The notes beneath the pieces were generated by a model, which was not told the origin of the DNA, made no database searches, and saw nothing but the letters and a program-made list of their open reading frames with translations. This document shows positions 38,888 through 43,106 of a DNA stretch of 43,106 nucleotides, one piece after another. A program made the position numbers and the translations under genes. The number at the start of each line of letters is the position of its first letter. The stretch's first letter is position 1. This DNA comes from a virus, in the IMG/VR virus record IMGVR_UViG_3300032020_000020, positions 1 through 43,106 of that record; one strand, 5' to 3'.

Positions 38888-41262
38888 TCTTGAGCTAATC
38901 TCCGCTCCTCCAAAGTCAAAGTTTCCATCATATCAATCTGATTGCTCTTTTGAACTTTGACAATCCTGTTTTTAGCCATTTCGCAATACTCTGGTTTTAT
39001 GTCTATGATGATAAAATGCCGTCCCAACTTTTTGGCTACGACTCCCACAGTGCCAGATCCGCCGAAAGGGTCAAGGCAAATCCCACTATCCCAGCCGTCT
39101 TTATGGTCGCAACCACAATCGGTGTAGCCAGTAAATTCTTTACTGTTCAGATATTCCTCACCGTGTTCTCTACTTGCCTGTCTCAATAAAGCCAATCTTC
39201 CTGCCGTTGATTTTTGAATATCATAATTGGTTCTGGTCTTACCAGTATGTGAAGTAAATCCTGCTTTAAATATCTTTTCCCTTGCCTTTCCACACTTTTT
39301 ACAAATAAACTCCGGGCATCCCGCCTTTATCGGCGTTTCGCACAGTTTCTCCGGGAAGGTGGCGAAGTGTGCCTCCTTGAAGGCTTGAGTGCTAATCTTC
39401 CAGACCGAGCCTGCTTTGTTATCCATTAAAGTTTTAGCCACATCATAGACCTCTGCCTGCCAATCCAGATAATCCTCTTTGCTCATTATTGAAACACAAC
39501 GCTTGTTGCGACCCTGAGGATTATAAGTCCTTTTTTGTGGAGACCAAACCGTTCCACATTTTATTGATCGATTACCTTCTTTACTGGAAAATTTATTATG
39601 TTCCGAATACTGTCCATAATTTTGGCTAATAAATTCCGGATGATTATGTGCTTCAAACTGTTGCTCAAACCAAACATCGTGTCCAGACCAGAAATTATGC
39701 TTTATCTGTCCCGTGCCTTTACATCTTTTGCATTCCCCAATTTTATTTCGGTGATACCTTGCTCTTGGGCTACCCATACTCTCAGCCATAGATTCTTCAA
39801 TCTTGGTTTCTCTTACTTCTTCAATTTTACCTGTCCCTTTACAGTTGGGGCATTCCCGCCACTCCCAATCTTGCCCCCCAATCCCCTTTGTGCCTAAAGG
39901 TGCTTTGGATGTTAGCTCCAAAGTCTTTTCATTCGTCCAGTATTGAGTTTTGCTATTCTTTGTGAAAAAATAAAGATATTCAAAGTCCACCGTGAACCTA
40001 TCTCCTGCCGATGAGGGCATAGGGTTAGGCTTGAACCAAATCAAAGTGTTCCTTCTGATCCACCCCCTTTTCTGCATCTCCAAAACAAACATTTCGGGAA
40101 TGCCAATGAGGGATTTGGGTTGAGTAGATTCACTCAAATTTGGCTGAAATCTTGGTTGACTACCCCTTACCTGTTTAGTTCCATCAACTTGATAAGAGCG
40201 ATTTGCAGAGTAACCATCTCCGATATTCACCCAGCAACTCCCCGTCTTTTTTAAAACTCTTTTAATCTCATCGAAAATTCCGCAGAGATGAGAAATGTAA
40301 AGTTCGGGCGTAGGCTCTAAACCTAAAGACCCTTTCCACGCGGAACAGAGGGAACAGAAATTAGAAGTATGTCCAAATCTTATTGAAATCCCATTGTCTT
40401 GTTCGCTACGGTTTGCACCCACATTCGGAGGATTTTCTGGTCGTGTCCTTCCACCTTTTGCTGGTTGTTTATGTTCGACCCACCTATGCTCACATTTTTT
40501 GACTTGTAATCTATCTCCGCAAGTAGGACATCTTAATTTATCACAAATTGTTTGTTGCAAAAAGGACAAATCACTTGACCTTTGTGAGTTCTGTTCAGTG
40601 CTAATTGAAGATTTTCTGGACGATTGTCGTTTCTTATTCCGTTTATATGATGAACAAACTCGGTTTTCTTTAAATATCTGCCTATCATCTTCTCCATTAC
40701 TAATCGATGTTCCATTATATATCCCTTTACATTGTTCGGATGATTTTTCGCCAATATCATTTTGTATCCGTGTATTCTTTTGATTCCCCCCTTCCAGTTT
40801 GTATTGCAACTTCCTGTGCTGTATTTTGAATTCGGAGGTTTGATTCTCCCCTCCATACAGGCTATCTTGACACTGTGGCTTTTGCAACATCCCTTGCCTT
40901 GCCGTATTCTTGATTTGTCTTTGTATTTCCGTTTTTTGCTGTGTCTTCTTGGTTTGTAATAAGGATTCACCGTCTTGCCGCATATTTTGCATAGCCAAGT
41001 TGTCTGTGAGTGTATTTTTTGAGCTTCCATTTTGTTCAACTCCTTTAATGGTATAAGTGTTTCTGTCTATTCTAAATATACCATTACAGGTGGCACAAGT
41101 CAAGAGAATATCCCCATCCCAAATCTGTGGCTCTATTGAATAATCACGTAACCCAAAATAAGGAGGGCTGGTAAGGATGCAGTCAACCGACTCATCGGGC
41201 AAGTCTTTTAAAACTGCCCAAACGTCACCGCAAATAACTTTGTCTTTGAAATCCTCAATCAT
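38872..41262 (-). CDS. DNA methyltransferase, beta-class, interrupted by a nested HNH gene (796 aa)
   Basis: The ATG at 41262 overlaps the previous stop. The catalytic motif TSPPY is at 31-35, and the AdoMet-binding DPFGGSGT near residue 740 is followed by GRHFIIIDI, the beta-class order (N6-adenine or N4-cytosine). Zinc motifs include CATC/CPTC and two CxxCKGTG. Residues about 78-243 are a Gln/Ser/Lys/Asn-rich low-complexity stretch that is the out-of-frame shadow of the HNH gene at 40533-41030. Without it the two halves join in a conventional phage methylase. Methylation may protect phage DNA. Confidence 0.85.
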   Translation of the reverse strand: MIEDFKDKVICGDVWAVLKDLPDESVDCILTSPPYFGLRDYSIEPQIWDGDILLTCATCNGIFRIDRNTYTIKGVEQNGSSKNTLTDNLAMQNMRQDGESLLQTKKTQQKTEIQRQIKNTARQGMLQKPQCQDSLYGGENQTSEFKIQHRKLQYKLEGGNQKNTRIQNDIGEKSSEQCKGIYNGTSISNGEDDRQIFKENRVCSSYKRNKKRQSSRKSSISTEQNSQRSSDLSFLQQTICDKLRCPTCGDRLQVKKCEHRWVEHKQPAKGGRTRPENPPNVGANRSEQDNGISIRFGHTSNFCSLCSAWKGSLGLEPTPELYISHLCGIFDEIKRVLKKTGSCWVNIGDGYSANRSYQVDGTKQVRGSQPRFQPNLSESTQPKSLIGIPEMFVLEMQKRGWIRRNTLIWFKPNPMPSSAGDRFTVDFEYLYFFTKNSKTQYWTNEKTLELTSKAPLGTKGIGGQDWEWRECPNCKGTGKIEEVRETKIEESMAESMGSPRARYHRNKIGECKRCKGTGQIKHNFWSGHDVWFEQQFEAHNHPEFISQNYGQYSEHNKFSSKEGNRSIKCGTVWSPQKRTYNPQGRNKRCVSIMSKEDYLDWQAEVYDVAKTLMDNKAGSVWKISTQAFKEAHFATFPEKLCETPIKAGCPEFICKKCGKAREKIFKAGFTSHTGKTRTNYDIQKSTAGRLALLRQASREHGEEYLNSKEFTGYTDCGCDHKDGWDSGICLDPFGGSGTVGVVAKKLGRHFIIIDIKPEYCEMAKNRIVKVQKSNQIDMMETLTLEERRLAQECLKI
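40533..41030 (-). CDS. HNH endonuclease nested out of frame in the methylase gene (165 aa)
   Basis: The ATG at 41030 is preceded by AAAGGAGTTGAACAAA, a strong ribosome site that also encodes methylase residues. The HNH core EHRLVME (107-113) and [15 protein letters not shown] (127-141) are intact, with zinc knuckles CKIC (14-17) and CPFC (155-158). Such proteins are homing nucleases that mobilise themselves. It lies wholly inside the methylase gene in a different frame, with no in-frame stop in the methylase frame. Clear motifs and start give high confidence. Confidence 0.88.
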   Translation of the reverse strand: MEAQKIHSQTTWLCKICGKTVNPYYKPRRHSKKRKYKDKSRIRQGKGCCKSHSVKIACMEGRIKPPNSKYSTGSCNTNWKGGIKRIHGYKMILAKNHPNNVKGYIMEHRLVMEKMIGRYLKKTEFVHHINGIRNDNRPENLQLALNRTHKGQVICPFCNKQFVIN

Positions 41263-41483
41263 TTTTTCTCAAATTCATAAATCGACCAGCCCAGCGAATC
41301 TTCAACTACAACCAAATGCCGGTTGCAAGATGTTTTTAGTTCCCTGATCTTGACATCGTTGGAGGCTAATTGTTTTTTAAGTTCGTTATTTTCAAAAGCA
41401 AAATTCACAATCATAACCGCACTTGCCAAAGCCCAGCAGATTAAGATGAAAGCCACAACGCCTTCCCAGAATTTAATGGTCAT
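41259..41483 (-). CDS. Small membrane protein with coiled coil (74 aa)
   Basis: I chose the ATG at 41483, preceded by AAAGGAGAAA, over an upstream start at 41498. Residues 9-29 form a membrane helix (VVAFILICWALASAVMIVNF), followed by a helix (ENNELKKQLASNDVKIREL). Topology resembles an inner-membrane spanin or an anchored accessory protein. It lies between the nuclease and methylase. Confidence 0.6.
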   Translation of the reverse strand: MTIKFWEGVVAFILICWALASAVMIVNFAFENNELKKQLASNDVKIRELKTSCNRHLVVVEDSLGWSIYEFEKK

Positions 41484-41844
41484 TTTCTCCTTTAGCATTT
41501 GTAAATCTCCGCCACCACGAAAGAAATTCGTCCAGCGAATGGGCTACACAATAATCTTCCCCTGCCTCCTCGACCATAGATTTGAAGGCTTTCTGGTCTT
41601 TAGTTAAATTTTGGTTTTGTGTTTTCACTTCGATAAAAAATGGTCGCCCTGGGAAAACGTCTTTATCGTAAACCCCCTCAAGATCGGGCAATCCCGGATA
41701 AGAACCCTGGCTGGCTTTGTTATACCAGAACTTTATTCGATAAAGTTTGAGGTAGTTTTTTATTTGAGTTCTTAACCCCGTATGGGTCAAGACTATTTTA
41801 TTCCTACCCTCTTTGTCTTTTCTAACCTTGAACTTTTTCGCCAT
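41473..41844 (-). CDS. VRR-NUC nuclease (123 aa)
   Basis: The ATG at 41844 is inside the end of the previous gene. The pattern GLPDLEG with Asp54, FFIEVKT with Glu72 and Lys74, and KDQKAFKSMVEEAGEDYCVA matches the VRR-NUC family of the restriction-endonuclease fold. Stand-alone phage members are predicted to cut branched DNA such as Holliday junctions. In this replication operon it would resolve concatemers before packaging. Confidence 0.88.
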   Translation of the reverse strand: MAKKFKVRKDKEGRNKIVLTHTGLRTQIKNYLKLYRIKFWYNKASQGSYPGLPDLEGVYDKDVFPGRPFFIEVKTQNQNLTKDQKAFKSMVEEAGEDYCVAHSLDEFLSWWRRFTNAKGENDH

Positions 41845-42004
41845 CTTGCCCTTCTAAAAACTTTTCTATGTTTTTCAACATTTCGTTTCGACAGTTCCTC
41901 CAAGCTATCCGAAATATTACTTTATAGGAATCGGTATGATACCATTCAAATTCACAATCTTCTTCTGGCACTAATGCCAGCAAAGTTTGTTTGTCGATTT
42001 TCAT
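41822..42004 (-). CDS. Small acidic hypothetical protein (60 aa)
   Basis: The ATG at 42004 follows GGAGATGTTGCAAA. The chain (MKIDKQTLLALVPEEDCEFE, then YKVIFRIAWRNCRNEML) is alpha/beta and acidic. It overlaps both neighbours. No family recognised. Confidence 0.55.
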   Translation of the reverse strand: MKIDKQTLLALVPEEDCEFEWYHTDSYKVIFRIAWRNCRNEMLKNIEKFLEGQDGEKVQG

Positions 42005-42188
42005 TTTGCAACATCTCCTTTAGGGATTTAAGTTCTGCTTTGCGGACGAGCAAATACGCCCTACCCTGTGTTCCGACTTGAATATCCCGTTTATCAAAGA
42101 ATATTTCTAATACCTCTTCGCCTTTTTTGATTTTACACTTTCCAAACTCAAAATCTGTCGGCGAAAAACCTTTTAAGAATCTAATCAT
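41952..42188 (-). CDS. Small hypothetical protein (78 aa)
   Basis: I chose the ATG at 42188, which follows TGGAGGAGTTCCCAAG. A longer frame overlaps the zinc protein fully. The product is basic with beta segments (VLEIFFDKRDIQVGTQGRAY). Unknown function. Confidence 0.55.
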   Translation of the reverse strand: MIRFLKGFSPTDFEFGKCKIKKGEEVLEIFFDKRDIQVGTQGRAYLLVRKAELKSLKEMLQNENRQTNFAGISARRRL

Positions 42189-42315
42189 CTTGGGAACTCC
42201 TCCATTCTTTACAGAATTCACACCACCAATCACCTTCCGGAATCCAATCGTCTATTGGCTCAAAATCTATGAAACTGTCAAGCTCATAACCACAGATTTC
42301 ACATTTCTTTTTCAT
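42181..42315 (-). CDS. Small zinc-finger protein (44 aa)
   Basis: The ATG at 42315 follows GTGGAGAAA. CEICGYE and CEFCKEW provide four cysteines with an acidic loop between (IDFEPIDDWIPEGDWW). Its end overlaps the next start. It is another of the small zinc proteins in this genome. Confidence 0.65.
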   Translation of the reverse strand: MKKKCEICGYELDSFIDFEPIDDWIPEGDWWCEFCKEWRSSQDD

Positions 42316-42335
42316 TTTCTCCACGCTTTCTTTCA

Positions 42336-42359
42336 GGGGCGGACCTTACAACCCGCCCC
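42336..42359 (-). other. GC-rich hairpin upstream of the zinc-finger gene
   Basis: GGGGCGG (42336-42342) and CCGCCCC (42353-42359) form a perfect 7-bp stem 21 nt before the ATG at 42315. There is no T-run. It is similar in style to the hairpin at 5373-5396. I see no ORF between 42316 and 42424. Confidence 0.4.
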
Positions 42360-42424
42360 CGATGTTTTCCTTGCGTAAAAAGTTAATCTTAAAAATAGTT
42401 GATTTAGAAACCTATGGTCTTTGC

Positions 42425-42496
42425 TCAAGGCTGATCTCTGGTTTTAGGGAAAACTAACTCCCGCTTCATAGCAACTAAATCAAAATCACGGGACAT
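42425..42496 (-). CDS. Micro-ORF with strong ribosome site (23 aa)
   Basis: GGAGGTGATGGAAA precedes the ATG at 42496. The product is MSRDFDLVAMKRELVFPK with a TRDQP end. Only the ribosome site supports it; it could be a coupling peptide. Confidence 0.4.
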   Translation of the reverse strand: MSRDFDLVAMKRELVFPKTRDQP

Positions 42497-42514
42497 TTTC
42501 CATCACCTCCTTAT

Positions 42515-42595
42515 TTACGGTTTTCCTGTCGCTGTCAAAGTGGTCTCACTTACTCCGAGTTTGAGTTTTTTCTTTTTAATCTTTTTCCTTGCCAT
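42515..42595 (-). CDS. Lysine-rich micropeptide (26 aa)
   Basis: AAAGGAGGTGAT, a full match to the 16S tail, precedes the ATG at 42595. The product is MARKKIKKKKLKLGVSETTL and a short end, similar in style to the 19-aa peptide at 5434-5493. It probably binds nucleic acid if expressed. Confidence 0.5.
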   Translation of the reverse strand: MARKKIKKKKLKLGVSETTLTATGKP

Positions 42596-42615
42596 AAAAT
42601 TAAAATCACCTCCTT

Positions 42616-42990
42616 TCACGGCATATAAGCTGGTAATTTTTTTACCATATCAATAAATCTACTTTTAGGATTTTTTAATTTATTCCGAATAGGCATTAAC
42701 TCAATCAACTTAATCAGTTTTTCTGGGGGCGTTGGCTGGAAAATATTTCCCTGACAGTTACCACCTCTAACCATCGTCAAAACTAAACCCCAATTAAAAT
42801 ACTCTAAAGTTCCAAAATGATTAGACCAAGCAATCCGCACTTTTTCGATTTCCTTCTGTTCTATTGGGTTTCGTTTATTGACATCAATCCCTACCTTATT
42901 TTCCAACTCAACAATCTTCTGTCTTTGCTCTTCAAGAGATAGGGAAATTTCTGCCGAACAAAGTTCGGCAGTATTTTCTTTCTTTCTTTC
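42616..42990 (-). CDS. C-terminal part of the replication protein, out of frame as assembled
   Basis: This open frame has no good start of its own (a TTG at 42906 is the first start codon). It reads ENTAELCSAEISLSLEEQ..., a coiled helix and then VRIAWSNHFG..LEYFNWGLVLT to the end LPAYMP. It lies directly downstream of the replication-protein N-terminus across the circle junction. The N-terminal frame instead stops at 42891. One extra GAAA unit in the repeat tract at 42975-42990 would join the frames exactly. So this is either a collapsed repeat in assembly or a phase-variable frameshift. Confidence 0.6.
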   Translation of the reverse strand, partial: ERKKENTAELCSAEISLSLEEQRQKIVELENKVGIDVNKRNPIEQKEIEKVRIAWSNHFGTLEYFNWGLVLTMVRGGNCQGNIFQPTPPEKLIKLIELMPIRNKLKNPKSRFIDMVKKLPAYMP

Positions 42991-43106
42991 TTTCTTACTT
43001 ACTTTCTTACTTACTTGTGGTGAAACACTTCGTAAATCCTTCGTAAGTATTTCCTCAATGCTTTGCTCAAACTTAGGTAAGTGGCTGTCAACACTATAGT
43101 TAAACT
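42980..43106. repeat. 127-bp exact direct repeat, copy 2
   Basis: Identical to 181-307. It ends at the window edge. To its left (42979 and below) the sequence differs from the 180 bases before copy 1, so the repeat marks a fork between two C-terminal versions of the replication gene. Confidence 0.9.

Noticed and set aside
40533-41030. Intein or group I intron in the methylase
   Set aside because: The HNH frame differs from the methylase frame (ruling out an intein), and I see no clear conserved intron core; an intron is not excluded but less simple.
42980-43106. 127-bp direct repeat as true terminal redundancy or att site
   Set aside because: The exact length and its place inside a coding region fit a circle-closing assembly overlap better; no integrase is present.

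Overview
KIND OF ELEMENT. The window is an almost complete genome of a tailed double-stranded DNA phage with a podovirus-like (short-tailed) gene set. In order it carries a small terminase candidate, TerL, portal, scaffold, major capsid protein, adaptor-like proteins, a nozzle-like beta-propeller protein, three internal/ejection-type proteins, fibre-like proteins and a lysis cassette. The DNA is AT-rich and uses the standard code. I see no tRNA, integrase, CRISPR array, IS element, DNA polymerase, primase or helicase. An outer-membrane beta-barrel with a signal peptide and an unusual number of Sec signal peptides point to a diderm (Gram-negative type) bacterial host. I cannot name the host. 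Bases 181-307 recur exactly at 42980-43106 (127 bp), so the map closes into a circle of about 42.8 kb (181-42979), with bases 1-180 left as an alternative branch. LAYOUT. (1) 35.07-35.44 kb is a divergent control region with three palindromes, a 9-bp iteron array around an AT tract, and a strong rightward promoter. (2) 35.44-38.41 kb is the rightward early operon. It holds small unknown proteins, a glutamine-synthetase-like amidoligase coupled to a class II glutamine amidotransferase, and several small zinc-ribbon proteins. (3) From 35.07 kb leftward to 5.1 kb lies the late region: DNA packaging, capsid, adaptor/nozzle, internal proteins, fibres, then M15-type endolysin, holin candidate, beta-barrel and spanin candidate. 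It ends at an intrinsic terminator near 4.94 kb. A single rightward membrane-protein gene (13263-13535) with its own promoter sits inside it like a moron. (4) From a leftward promoter at 4.75 kb through position 1, across the circle junction and on to 38.4 kb runs a second leftward operon. It has small regulators, a possible SSB, a replisome-organizer-like protein, small zinc proteins, a VRR-NUC nuclease and a DNA methyltransferase whose gene contains an out-of-frame HNH endonuclease. HOW THE GENES COOPERATE. The early operon and the 4.7-kb operon probably handle takeover, replication initiation and DNA modification or resolution. Chain replication itself must rely on host enzymes. The late operon builds the particle and lyses the cell. 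Two copies of a conserved tag followed by a hairpin (after terL, and between scaffold and capsid) probably partition late expression. MOST UNUSUAL POINTS. Adaptor-like, nozzle-like and fibre-like proteins carry Sec signal peptides or a membrane anchor, while the head proteins do not. An HNH gene is nested out of frame in a methylase that stays open. The early operon has an amidoligase plus glutaminase pair. Several compact hairpin-rich RNAs lie between genes, including a promoter-terminator unit at 2610-2702. Everything here is read by eye; family calls rest on motifs, not on database searches.
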